Source: Lycocorax pyrrhopterus obiensis
Taxonomy: Eukaryota; Chordata; Aves; Passeriformes; Paradisaeidae
Assembly: GCA_014706295.1 (NCBI GenBank)
Contig: JACSVZ010000001.1
Coordinates: 115,207,111 to 115,271,110, forward strand
Reading direction: 5' to 3'
Length of the DNA stretch: 64,000 bases
This document shows positions 35,013 through 46,590 of the stretch, piece by piece. Both the position numbers and the translations under genes were made by a program. Every line of letters begins with the position of its first letter. Within the stretch, counting starts at the first letter, position 1. The notes under the pieces are model-generated. The model made no database searches, had not been told where the DNA came from, and saw only the letters and a list, made by a program, of their open reading frames with translations.

Positions 35013-38000
35013 TGTTTTCTTTTGCAAAGTGGGCAAAATTCAGGAGGAATTTATTGTAAATGAACCAAATATGTCTTTTCTTCTTAACAAGAAGTGTATT
35101 TTGTGAATATCTGAAGTCTGGAAAAGCCACGCTGAGCTCAAACTCTTTGAACTCTCAAGCACCTGATTCCACACAGCACCAATTGTGCCACTTAAAATCT
35201 GAGGCATTTTTTGCAATGCTCAGGCAAAAAAAATCTGCTGTAAGTAGTGTAGTGAGAAAGGTACTGGTTAAGTCCAATGAGTGAATAAGGATCATGTGTT
35301 CATGAAACTTTTTTATTTCCTATGCTTATGTTTTAAAGCAGTTATGGAGAACTCTGGGCTGTCAGGTGTACAAACACACCTGCTAACCACAGCATTTTTA
35401 TCAATGAGAGAAGGAGTTAAGTCACTGGAGCTTTGGTACTGGTAAGAAGAATGCCTTTCTTATATTTTAAGGAAATGTCATCAAAAGGATGGATCTTATT
35501 TGGACACAAATGCCAAGACTAAGTTGGAAACCTTTTAATTTTTCGGAAGGCTGGTTTAGAGCATGGTATGTGTGTTAGGCTAATTAGGTGAAACTTGTGT
35601 AACAACGAATGTTTGCTCACTGTGACAAGAAAACGACTCAGAGCTTTGTTCAGCAAAGCTCAAGATGTGCTGCTTGTAGAAAGAGGATACCTCAGAGCAG
35701 TAGCATTCAATTTTTTTCAGTTCAGGTTCCTTTTTTTTTTTTTCTTTTGGCAGTTCCTGTAAGGAACGCTACTTAAGGAATTTAAATCTGACAGCATGTC
35801 AAGGGCTCTCAAATTTGGATCTCTCAAATTGCCAGGACAAAATATACTGACTTAATTTCATGAGCTTATTGAGAATTAAAATAAATAAACATGACAGTAG
35901 ACAGCAATTTGCAGGTGACCATGGCTGCATAAGGGCCCTTTAGCTCTTCCTGACCTCCTGTCCAGCCTGCCAAGCCCAGCTTTGATCTAATGGTGCTGCT
36001 CCCAGCACACATCAGGCTTTAGCATGAGCTGGGGTAGCGAAAATGTCAGTGGGAGTCGAGTGAACCGTCCCAGAGCACCCTTGTTTTCCTAATTCAGTCG
36101 TTCCTGTCTGTCCAAAAGCCCTTGATCAAGAGACTGTGGCCTAATACCTTTGGCTAATGTTTATGTGTAGCAAACAAAAAGATGAATAGATATGGGCTGT
36201 TGCCCTCATCACCCCATGTGCAGGGGGCTCAGTTCTCTCTCTAATTTTCTGTGCCAGAGAGCAGTTTTATTGTCAGTAACAGTCTTCAGCTCTATGTTCA
36301 CTTCGTGCTTGCTGTCTTTCTCTCCTTAGGAGTTAGCACTCCAGTCAGGAGAGCCTCCTCTAACTAATAAAATGCAACCCCAGACACTCTCCTGTGTAAG
36401 AACACTCAGCATCTGATTCAGTCATCGTTGCTGATTATACAATTTGTATGTCAAAGCAAGGGACATTTGAGATGTGCAGGCCCTCATGAGGGCACATAAA
36501 TGAGACACATTAACAAAACCAACACCAAATATGAAACCTCGTGTTGATAAGAATTGTTTGGGTACCCTCGAGACTGTTTTTCCTTGTGTTGTCTCCCAGC
36601 AGAGACCAATCCTTCCTTCAGCTCTTAGCACTTACAGATATCTCATGGGTTAAAAACAACCACACCTTTACGTTTCAAATTTATTTTGCTTATCTGTATC
36701 CTTCCATCACAATTCCTTTGCTCTCTCTCACTTTTCTTACCTAAACTTAGGGCTGTATAGACAAAGGTAGGAAATAAAATAAATTTGTTAATAAACAGAC
36801 ACTGTTTTAATTAAAGAGTTCAAAAACGTTGGGTTCCAGTGACTCTCACCTCTGGCACTTATGCATATTAACTACCCTAAATTGTCTTATTTAACATTTT
36901 CTGTGAAACTCCAAAGAACAGAATTAAAACAAGAACTTCTAAGAGATTTTATCCTTGAAATATTAATTATTAATGGCATATTAAAATTCCTATGCTTTCT
37001 ATTAAAATTACTTTAATCATCAAGACAGAGCAAAGAAGTGCGCCTGTAGTTAAAGATATTACACAGGTAGTTGTTTCAAATAAAGCTGGAGAATTCTAAG
37101 AGATGTGTATTGGAGGTTTTGAAAATGTATTTTGCAATATATTCATCTCCTCAAGGAGTGGAAGGGAGTGGAAAATTGTTTTCATGGCTGTTGTTGTCCT
37201 TGCACACCACAGTATGGTACTGTTGAGGTGGTGAAAGTGAGATTTGTCCATTAAACTGCAAGAACAGCCTTCATCTGCTGGGGTTAGGAAGAAAGGGGGG
37301 TTAACTAATGTCTGTATGCCCATGGCTTTCGCTTTCAATTACTCCTTTAAATTCTGTCTGGGTTGTTTTTTTCTGAGAAGCAGTGTTTAAAAAAAAAAAA
37401 AAATCACGTCTGATATGTTCATTCCTGCAAGATGGTTAGTGCCTTCATTTCTCATCAAAGTCATTGCAAAATGAATGAATGCAACAGATTAAGAAATTGA
37501 ATCTTAAATTATTCATTCATTATTCAGAGGACTGGGAATCTCCGATGTAGCCAGGAGGATTCATAGGGAAAAAAATGCAGAATACTGTGGGAATTACTCC
37601 AATTTTAGACATGAACTTCAAGTGACAAGGCCAGATCACCAACAAACTGAGCAACCTTGAGAACTGTAAGAAAAGTGTGTCAGAATATATGGTTGAAATA
37701 AAGCTGCAGATAAATACAATTTAATGCATATTTAGTTTTAAATTGCAAAGTTTGAGGAATTCCTTTCAGTAGTTAAAACTGAACAAATTATTTGAAAGAT
37801 AGTTGGGGATGGAATTAGTACACCTTCAAGATTAATCTCTGTTGTTCAGTAGCTTTTGGCAGCTGTGAAATATTTATTTATGGACAGCTTAGGGAATTGA
37901 ATTTTTTAGTTGGAATAATCATATAAAGGCAGATGGGACTACAGAAGGTTAAATAAAAAAAAATAATTTTGTGGATGGAGTGATTGAGGACAAAAATAAA

Positions 38001-38899
38001 CTGAATGCATCAGTCACTTCCAAAGGATGTTTTAATTATGGAGATCCATGACTGGAGAAGACACATAATGTTATATTAGTCTGCTAAAATTTGGTATCTA
38101 CTTAATGAAATTCTTTTTTCTTCTGTCTTGCAAGAGGGAGAGCTCTTTGCAACCCAAATTGCAGGAGGAAGTTTTTGTCATTATCTCATTCAAAGGTGTC
38201 CAGTCCTTTGAAGCATTTCAGGTTACTTCTGTCAAGGACTTCTGTGGGTGCGTGTGGCCGGTTGTAATTCCAGAGGTCTCCACAAGCCTGATCCAAACTT
38301 CAGGGTCAAGCTCCAGGTTTTAGAGCCAGGACATTTTTCAGTAGCCTGTGAATGCAAATCACTCTCTTCTGCAAGGTTTTCTTCTGATGTGGGGAAAAAA
38401 ACTTTTGGGTCCTTAATACAGTAAATTAACCTATCTTGTGAATCTTTAACAGAGAAAAACTCACTAAAACAAAGCATGAATATCAGTGATTCACCATACT
38501 TGCAAAAGTAAAATTGATACCTTTAAGACCAATTTTTTACAATTAATTTAGACAATTTTATGCTACTTTCATCATTACCCAGACCTATAATTTTCATTGG
38601 AAAATAAATATTTCTTCATAGAAAAAATTTTTACGGCACTGAATGGAAGTAAAGTACTGGCAATTTAACATATCCACTTAAAACCTGAAATAATTATTTA
38701 AAAAATACAGACAGGTTGCAGTTTTACAGGCAATTCTTCCACTAAAAAAAGTGAAAGAAAAAAGGGAAAAAAGGCAGCTATTTTTCGTAAGGGAGAAGAA
38801 GAATAATTCAAAGCATAAAGGTTAACTTGATTGACCTATCTTTCCTGGAAATATGCTGAAATTCATGGTTCAACAAAATATTTGTTTGCATCCAGAAGA
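35013..38899. other. Unique sequence, no gene recognised
   Basis: Mostly AT-rich single-copy DNA. A donor-like TCTGCTGTAAGTAG lies near 35236 at the end of a 75-codon plus frame. Inverted 11-base arms AATGAATGAAT (37470-37480) and ATTCATTCATT (37510-37520) could form a small hairpin. No gene or repeat family is identified. Confidence 0.5.
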
Positions 38900-39660
38900 C
38901 AAGAAGAAGATAAGAACCCATATTCATTTATCAAGAAAAAAGTCACTTGAGACTTACTTAATTTCATTCTAAGACAGAATCATAACTCATTGGAAAAGGG
39001 AGAAGAAATAGATGTCACAAACCTGATAAAGTTTTTGGCATTTTCTCAGATGACATTCTTATCCACAACATAGGGAAACATAAATAAAACAGGAAAAATG
39101 TAAGCTCTGTGACAATGTATTTGGAATTCCAGAATGAGATAATCATTGACGTTTGCTGTCAAAATGGAGGGATGCCCAAAATGAGGTTCAAGAGATCTCA
39201 ATATGCCTTGAAATTCTCATGAGTGACTTGGGTAGCAGAATATGGAATGTACTTATGGAATTTGCAGGTGAGATGTAACTAAGGAAGCTTCAAACGCAGT
39301 GGAGAACACATTTTAGATTCAGGGCGACCTTGCCGAGGTAGAGGAAGGGAGCAAAAGCACACAATACAATAAGAGCAAGGCAGAAATCTTAGGAAACAAT
39401 TACCTGCAACAATATATTGGAAAATGCCGATTTTGCTGAAAAAAGTGCACAATTATCAGGTGAATGTGAGTTAACGACATCATGTTCTTGCAAGAACAAC
39501 AGACAGTATAATGATCTGCATAAACAGGCCCACCTATGCAAGGCATAAAAAATAACCCTTTTGCTTCACTTGTTTCTACATCCTTAGCCTCAGCTGGAAT
39601 TCAGTGTTCACCTTGCTGCAAAGATGTGGAGTTGGGATTGTTCCTGCTGAAAACATGACC
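38900..39660 (+). pseudogene. Old CR1 ORF2 reverse-transcriptase relic
   Basis: About 760 bases follow the CR1 ORF2 order in sense orientation. GAAGAAATAGATGTCACAAA (39003-39022) and the following ATAAAGTTTTTGGCATTTTC correspond to the AVDVIYLDFSKAFD block. AATCATTGACGTTTGCTGTC (39140-39159) with AAAATGGAGGGATG corresponds to the segment after SDWKSG-like residues. TCATGAGTGACTTGGGTAGC (39217-39236) corresponds to FINDLDDG. GAATTTGCAGGTGAGATGTA (39258-39277) is the FADD catalytic motif, now read as F-A-G-E-M-stop. The match continues past the HLGRNN-like region to CCTCAGCTGGAATTCAGTGT (39587-39606), the PQLEY block. Many stops and indels make it non-functional. The level of decay points to an insertion well before the songbird radiation. 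Confidence 0.75.
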
Positions 39661-40798
39661 AGTTTTCTTCTCCTCCTCCTTTCTTAACCTTTTGTTCTCT
39701 AACTTTTGTTATTTTATTTCCCTGGTCTACTACTTAATCGTGGCCACGCTTGTTTCTTTGGCTACTCCAGGCCCCAAACCTCATGGGCAACAGCACAGAC
39801 CAATTCCTAAAATTCAGCCTTACTGTTTCCAAAATGTGATTCCTGCCTGAGCCTTGCTTGATGCTTTCTCTGATCAGCTTCAGAAGCTGGTGATGCTTGA
39901 GCACTTGCAGCTGAGGGGTCTCTCCTCCACGCTGAGCAGTCAGAGCTTTTCCCTGGCTTTTAACGTGTGTTAGAATATAGGCCTTAGTAATTGAGTAGCT
40001 GTCCAGAGGCAAGATTTACAGGGAAAAGCCTGGGAACACAACACAAGCAGACCTATCTCCCTTTAAATAGCTCCACAGATGGAAACCTACATGAAAAGTG
40101 TGCAACTGGGCAGAAAAATCTTCCTTTCCTAACTGGCAGCTTAATGTCACTTGTTAATCCTGGTTGCAGCTTGTTTAATTGAGTCTTATTTCACTGATTA
40201 AAGCTAAAAGAGATTTAACTATTTCTGACAGCCCAGCAGCACCCTAAGTACTGTGCCACTGTCTCACTGCATTTGTTCCATCTCCTGTGGGCTGTTCTCA
40301 GGCAGGTGAGAGCCTCTGAGTGCCCAGCTGTGAGAGCCCAGCTCCTGAGCTGCTGCTCAGCTCCAGAATCCCACATCCATCCAGGCCAGCTGCTGCCTCA
40401 CACCAGCACCTCCAGGTTTGAAAAACTTGGAAAATTCCACATCTAACCAGATGGAGATCTCTCATATCACTAACAACCATTTCATTTCTGTTGCAGCTGC
40501 CCTTGTTCCTTGTCCAACTAATGATCATCTTTGCTATTGTTATTATTTTCTGTCATTTATGTATTTTCTGGAAAAGAGAGTTTTCGCATTATTGACAAGG
40601 AATTTTGCCTGTGTATCTGTTCAGGTGTTTCTCCTGACAGTAGGAAGACTTTCCTCAGTTTGTCATTCAGCACGCAGTAATTTCCCCCTTATGTTCTGAG
40701 TTTCTTGAAATGGGTTGAAATCTAAAAATATTTCTGACAGAAGCAGTTACACCAGACATCTTAATTATTATGTTTCCAAGGGAATGACAGCCAGAGTA
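39661..40798. other. Unique sequence, no gene recognised
   Basis: A 92-codon minus frame at 39734-40012 and a 93-codon plus frame at 40418-40699 have no recognisable content. A GC-richer patch at 40300-40420 contains small inverted CAGCTC/GAGCTG words. No repeat family is identified. Confidence 0.45.
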
Positions 40799-40969
40799 AG
40801 GAAAGCTGACGTGTATCCCTGCAGCTATGTGCTTTTTATACTGGAACTTGAGGCTATTATAAATTACCCGGCAGTGACACAGCCACGAACACCTTACATC
40901 AGATTTATACCACCTTGTGTGGTACCAGGGCTCGCCCTTTCCATTCTCGTTTTATTTCTGTGCTACTGA
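40799..40969 (+). other. Coding-like frame with hydrophobic C-terminus (weak)
   Basis: The last 56 codons of an open frame contain VRKADVYPCSYVLFILELEA and end in PGLALSILVLFLCY before a TGA, a shape like a C-terminal membrane or GPI-attachment segment. An acceptor-like CCCTGCAG ends at 40824. About 27 percent of codons begin with G. I recognise no family, and neighbouring exons are not apparent. Confidence 0.12.
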
Positions 40970-41343
40970 ACTTCTTGATGATCACAGATACCTCAGGTAG
41001 ATATCCAAACACGATAAAAGCAGCTGCTCTGCAGCCTGATCCCCTGCAGTGACTGCAGGGAAGGCAGGGCACAGGAGCAGTTGTTCAAAAAAACCTCACC
41101 TGTTTTCCTTGATAACCCCTGTTTGATTTCGAGGCACTGATAATTTTACCTGCAGCCAATTTTTTTTTTCATCTGTCAGGGCATGAGAATGCTGCACCTG
41201 CTGCCTCCTGGTTAAATGGAAGTGGAGGAGTTCCCTACCCACCCAGCTGTGCAGCTTATGGGACAAAAAACATAAAGGAGGAAGTAAATTTAAAAATAGA
41301 CCCTGCTGATCAGGTGTTGAGTCGCCATGTTGCATTACACAGG
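40970..41343. other. Unique sequence, no gene recognised
   Basis: No repeat or gene is identified. A 92-codon minus-strand frame at 41096-41374 has no recognisable content. Confidence 0.5.
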
Positions 41344-41402
41344 TTTTAAATCTATTTTGAGATTGTTTTTGCAAAGATATGCTCTATTAAAGAGAAAATC
41401 TT
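41344..41402 (+). repeat. 59-bp direct repeat, copy A
   Basis: This segment recurs at 42451-42509 in the same orientation with about six mismatches and no gaps. The longest shared run is TATTAAAGAGAAAATCTT (41385-41402). Similarity stops sharply after the right edge. It may be a member of a dispersed family, or the remnant of a local duplication. Confidence 0.8.
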
Positions 41403-42450
41403 ATCTTATTACAAAGATATCTAATTGTTCAACCAGTTCAGAAGATATTGTTTGTTCAGGAAAATTTTTACAGGAAAAGCAAAAGGGAAAATATTTTATA
41501 GTTTAATATTATGTCCTAGGGTTATTCTGCTAATCTTAAACTCCTCCTAAAAGCGGGAAAAAATAGCTAAAAGGGACAAACAGGTCAGTGCTAAAATGGG
41601 CTTTTTATATTGTCAATGAAAACAGTGATCTCTATATAAATTTGAATAAATTTATTACTACAGAAAGAAAGGATGATTTGAAAATATTGCTATATCATAT
41701 TTTATGTAAAGACTCCTCTGCAATTTTGAGCAACAAGCAGTTGTCAACAGCAACTGAAACATCACAATTATAAAACAAATACTGACAGTCAGTGATTTGC
41801 AACTAAGATATATTGATGTCTGATGCTCCCCAGCTGTTAAAAACTAACTTACCCACTTGTCACTCAATTCCCTGATGTTTTCATCAACTCTGCCTTCCAT
41901 GAGCTTCATGAAGTCCGTTTGCCTGAATATTCAATAAGGTATTAGGTTTGTGTACCAAGGTTTTGAATTTATGAACTGATAGGTTTCTTTTAGTCCTGAA
42001 AAGAAATGGCCTGATGGGCACATATTTAATTTTAGGTGTCCCTGTAGGGATCTGCAGACCAGCAGTAGGACAATTTCAAAGGTAAATGTGAGAAGTGATT
42101 ACAGCACAGAGATACTTGTCACCATCCCTGAAATCTCCCCTCTACCAAGAAACCCCAACAAGTTTTCTCGTGGATGCAACTTCCACTTCCAGTGTTATGA
42201 ACTTAAGAAAAATTAAATACCAAAATGTTAAAAGCTGTTGAAGTTTATTTGGGGACAGGATCGCATGAAGTTGAAAGTTCTCCTGAAATATCTGAGAGAG
42301 GGGTTAGCCCACAAATGAAATAGCTTTTCTGAACTAAAAGTGGGTAATTAGACTCAAGGAATAACCCTGTTTCCAGTAATGCCTAAGGACACTGACATTT
42401 CCTCTGAGTTTTTATGAAACGTCAAGTTTAATATTTCCAGTGCAAGAACA
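41403..42450. other. Unique sequence between the two 59-bp repeats
   Basis: AT-rich single-copy DNA of about 1.05 kb. No internal similarity beyond the flanking repeats and no gene is recognised. Confidence 0.5.
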
Positions 42451-42509
42451 TTTTAAAACTATTTTAAGATTGGTTTTGCAAAGGTATGTTTTATTAAAGA
42501 GAAAATCTT
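42451..42509 (+). repeat. 59-bp direct repeat, copy B
   Basis: Partner of 41344-41402, about 90 percent identical by eye. Flanks differ on the right and show only faint similarity on the left. Confidence 0.8.
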
Positions 42510-42790
42510 GTGTTACTGATGTTCCCAAGGCATTGGTAATTTCCATCATTATGTTGTCCATCATATTTCACTGTCTCCAGAACACCCTGACAGCCTCTCT
42601 GCAGACCCTTCTCTAGCGTCACCGAGTGGAAAACCAGAATTTGATAGAGAAATCCAGGCAGGAAATACATTTCAAAAAGTATTAAGAGCTATGATTTCTA
42701 TACAGCCAGATCCCATGAACTGCAACTGCAGTTTATAGATTGCATGAATTTTGAGGAAGACTTAAGCAGAAGAACCATTACGGTTTCTGA

Positions 42791-43063
42791 AAACCTGATT
42801 TTCTGGATCTCAGTGCATTGCTTTTGAGTGAGAACCATGCTAGGAGGGGATGGCTGAGTGATGTGGCTGTAAATGAGGATGAAATGAGTGTCAATGTCAT
42901 GGGACAGCCCTGTAGTTTTGACAGGACGGCTGTGGTTGCCTGTGCTGACAAAGCTGGGGAACAGGTCAGCAAGATTTTGGGAAGCTTCAGAAAGATTCAG
43001 CTACTCAGGGTTTTACTGCAGATTGCCTACAGAGAGTGCTCCACCTGCCCTGACAGATGTTGA
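42791..43063 (+). other. Coding-like open frame (weak)
   Basis: The frame is open for 90 codons from just after a TGA at 42788-42790 to a TGA at 43061-43063. It includes GWLSDVAVNEDEMSVNVMGQ and VVACADKAGEQVSKI. More than a third of codons begin with G, the strongest such bias I noticed in the window, and the composition is balanced and soluble. It could be an exon, a piece of an old transposon, or chance. No canonical start or splice sites are obvious and no family is recognised. Confidence 0.18.
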
Positions 43064-44949
43064 GTAAATATTTAACTCATGTTATATATTTGATATATTT
43101 TTACATGAATTCATTTTTTTCATATCTGACCTTGCAGAGTTGCCTGTGAGTGTATCATGCCCAGAGAGAGGAGGCTGAGGGCAGGAAGGTGAAGCAGCAT
43201 GAAAGAATAATTCATTGCACTTCTGTCTGGATAAAGGCATAATGAGACTTTATAAGAACTCACATATGCATGAAACAAAATGTCTTTGGGGTGACAACAT
43301 TAATCTTTTTTGTTCATTTTCACCAACCGTGAGAAAATCCTATGTGGATAATTATAACCACACATATACCACAACATATTCTAGCCTCTCTGTTGAGTAG
43401 AATTCCTTATATTTAGTTAAATTTTAGTGGATTCATTCATAAAGAGGCACTTACTGCCTTGCTGCAGCAGATGAGAGCTCAGAGACTGAGAATCAACCTG
43501 TCTGCATTGAAGAATGGCTTAAGTAGAGTAAGAGAAAAAAAAGGAATTATATCTCTGATCCCACCTGACAGATTTTTTATCTGCCTTCTCAATTTAAGGT
43601 TTCTGACCTGGTAATCTCATTAGCTCTGTGGATTATTTCTGTATATCCAGGACAGTGATTAAATTAAGAGGTTTTTCCCCACATATTTTGACAGGATTTA
43701 TTGATTTGGGAGAGATTCCCTGCACTTATATTTACAAGCACCAGTGGAACACCGGCAAAAATGTCAAAATAGAAGGAAAGTGTCAGTGTTACCCATGCAT
43801 TTGTCATTCAGAAGATGAATTACTGAGCAGGGTTCAGGTTAAGGAATTTCTAAGAGGTGTTTTCTGCACAAAACCACAATGGGTGATGCTCTGAGAAGCA
43901 CTGATTTCATAGGGAATGGTGTAGCTGCACTCCACTCAAAGATCAATGGACAGGTAGTGCCAATTTTGAAGCCAGAAGAACTATGTAACGTTAAATACTT
44001 TAAATTTTGCCTTCTGTGGGGAAAGAGTGTGTCCTTCAGGTGTCTGCCTTGTGCTGGAGAGTTCACACTGAGACGCTTTGTGTGGGTAGGGGAGAGCATC
44101 TGTCTGCTGTTGAAAGAGAAGACAGTACTTTGAAGGTCCTTCCTAGTGTGGCTTCTTGGATGCAATTTGGTGAGTTAACATTTATCACCATCACATGTGC
44201 CCTGCGTGGGTCCCCATATGGATGGGAGGGTCAGGTAAGGGGCAAGAACAGATTTCCTGGCTGTGCTGCAGTAAACAGCAGCAGTGGCAGTTTGAGAAAT
44301 GTGTAGGTTTAAAGGCAATGATGTTGCCATGCTGATGGGCTCATTGGAGCAGAGGGGACTGGACTCTGCTGCACATTCAATTGTTTCTGCTGGGATTCTA
44401 CCACAGGACAGATCCTTTAACTTTGCTCCACGTTGGTACCCAGCTACAAACCGGAGATAACAATCAATTTTTCCTATTTCAGTTGTAGGGCTGTTAAGAA
44501 AGAAAATCTATTTCTCCGTGTGTAAAGATGTCATCTGACACCTTTGGTGGAGGTAGCATAAAAATAATCACATTACTTGAGGGAAAATGCTGCTTTTCCT
44601 TTATAGCTTTCTCTTTCCTGATAAAGTCAGAGCCTGAGGATTCGTGTTGGCTGCTGACCCTGGAAGAGCTGAGGTCTTTTGGAAGGCTGACTGTGCTTGA
44701 CTTGCTTTCTCAAATTCACAGATATAGTGAAGTTGAATTTAACTTGGAATCTGTTTGGATATTCCATAACTTTTTGCTTAAATTAGACAGAGAGAAGAAG
44801 AAAAAGAAAATAAAAAAGCCTCCCCAAAAACCCCTCAGAATTCAAAGTGAAACGTTTTGGTAAGGTAATTGTAGCCTCTGCCTCACCCTTTTTTTTGGTG
44901 CTGCATTTCTCCTTAAATATGTTATGATTTGCCAGTTGCAAAATAAATT
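43064..44949. other. Unique sequence, no gene recognised
   Basis: Overlapping 84-108 codon frames on both strands at 43839-44306 disagree in register and have no recognisable content. No repeat is identified. Confidence 0.5.
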
Positions 44950-45240
44950 ATTGTGCAGCTTAAAGCATGTACAGATTTAATTGGCTCAATGAGCTACTAG
45001 GAAACAATGCCTAGAACGTTTCTCCTGCTCTTTCCAATTTGGAGCAATGACCATTCTTTAAAAATCTTAAATTTTTAATCATGGCTTTTAGGCAATTAAT
45101 ACAACTAGTAGTGGATTTTACCTACATGCTCATTCTTTTTACAAAGCCTTAATATTCATCAGCATGCCGGAAAAGAAAAATAAAAATCAGCCTTAATGCT
45201 GACAGTAAGGCCATCTGTCAGGGAGCAGTTCCAGGAGGGC
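44950..45240. promoter_or_regulatory. Possible conserved non-coding element
   Basis: Dense, non-repetitive mixture of TAAT/ATTA cores (GATTTAATTGGCTC, TTTTTAATCATGG, GGCAATTAATACAACTAG, CCTTAATATTCATC) with GC-bearing words such as GCATGCCGG, and no long homopolymers except short A runs. It resembles vertebrate developmental enhancers. Inference from texture alone. Confidence 0.25.
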
Positions 45241-46399
45241 AATGTAAGAAAGGCATGGCTTTCATCTGTTATACTGTTTGACAAATTTGGTGGTTTGTAC
45301 ATGCTAATTAAGAAAAAAACCGCTCCAAAACCTGTACAAAGATCATAAGTGTCTATTCATTGCTTTGTTTGTATGCTTAATTTCAACCCACGTCTTCTCA
45401 CTGTTCCTGGACATTTTACAAGAGGTAAGAAAGAAAAATCCATAGTATCTACCTTGACCTAGGAGCTGGTTCAACAAGAGATTTTTTTTTGTTTGAACCC
45501 CATGAAACTGCCATCAACTCTTCTCTTTGATTAACTGAAGAAAATAATGCTACACAAATTTCTCCAGCCTTTTCAGTTATCAGCTCTTTGAAATTAATTG
45601 AATTTGCGAAGATAATACTTTCCACGTTTTTCTTAACATCTTCAGGTCAAGTTGTTATCAGATGCCTTAGATAACTAAGATGTGTGAAAAAACAGGATTG
45701 AACTGAACTCATCTATGTTTAGCAGTGGCTTTGACAAAAAGAAAGACAAAAATCACATTTTTGTCTCCAGTGGCAAAGAGTTCTGCAAGTGGTGGAATCC
45801 TATTGTAGAAATCTGTCTATCATCACAAATACGTATAAATAGAATTCACATTGAGAAGGGTATAGAGGTTGCAGATTTAAACATTCACTCACATTTGTAT
45901 GACAATTTTTGTGCGAAGTAGACATAAAATAACAGGGGACAAAATGACACTTGGTACCAAAAAAAAATCATCCAAGCAGAAAAAATATTTACAGACAGTG
46001 TCTAGGCTGTTGTGTAGAGAGTCAGGTATGAAATTACATGAGTTAATCTTTGTAAGTTCATACATTTCTAGTCCTGAATTCTTAAAAAAATGTTTACAGG
46101 GGTTTTTTGTGGCTGCTTCTTTTAAGTTACATCTAGAAGATTTGGAATAGAGGCACACAATCTGAAAACTGAGGCCACATTCTTCCAAAAAAAAAAATTA
46201 AAGAGCTTAGCTTTGAAATCAGCAATTAAATTGGAAGCATTTATACTGATCTTTTGACAAGGCAGGAAACTAAACAGGTGGATACCTACTGATAGATGCC
46301 AATAAAACCTATTGTCACTTGTAAATAGGATCAATAGAGATGAGGACTTTTCCCCTTGAGAATCTTGTGAAATCCCTCAAGGATGTTAAATCAGCAATT
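45241..46399. other. Unique AT-rich sequence, no gene recognised
   Basis: No repeat or gene is identified. Frames of 68-99 codons on both strands are rich in lysine, serine and phenylalanine, as expected of AT-rich DNA. Confidence 0.55.
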
Positions 46400-46590
46400 T
46401 TTCCAATGTCTGTATCAAACTTGGGGAGATCAAAACTGTACAAAGTATTCCTGGTATGACTTAAATGCTGCAGAGAACTGAGTGATCCCTTCATCTTCTT
46501 TTTTCCTCAACACTAGCATTTCTAAATTAAGAACTTCCACTGAATATCCAGATGGATTTGCTATTAGATTCTTCTCCCAAATCAAGGAAT
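46400..46590 (-). mobile_element. Old CR1 relic, antisense
   Basis: GATCAAAACTGTACAAAGTA (46428-46447) followed by TTCCTGGTATGACTTAAATG corresponds to the reverse complement of the CR1 block GACCAGAACTGCACACAGTATTCCAGGTGTGGTCTC. ACTGAGTGATCCCTTC and CCAGATGGATTTGC continue the same order (GAATGATCACTTCC, CCAGGATGGCATTGGC). It covers the region just after the CR1 reverse transcriptase. Divergence is high, so the edges are approximate. Confidence 0.45.
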
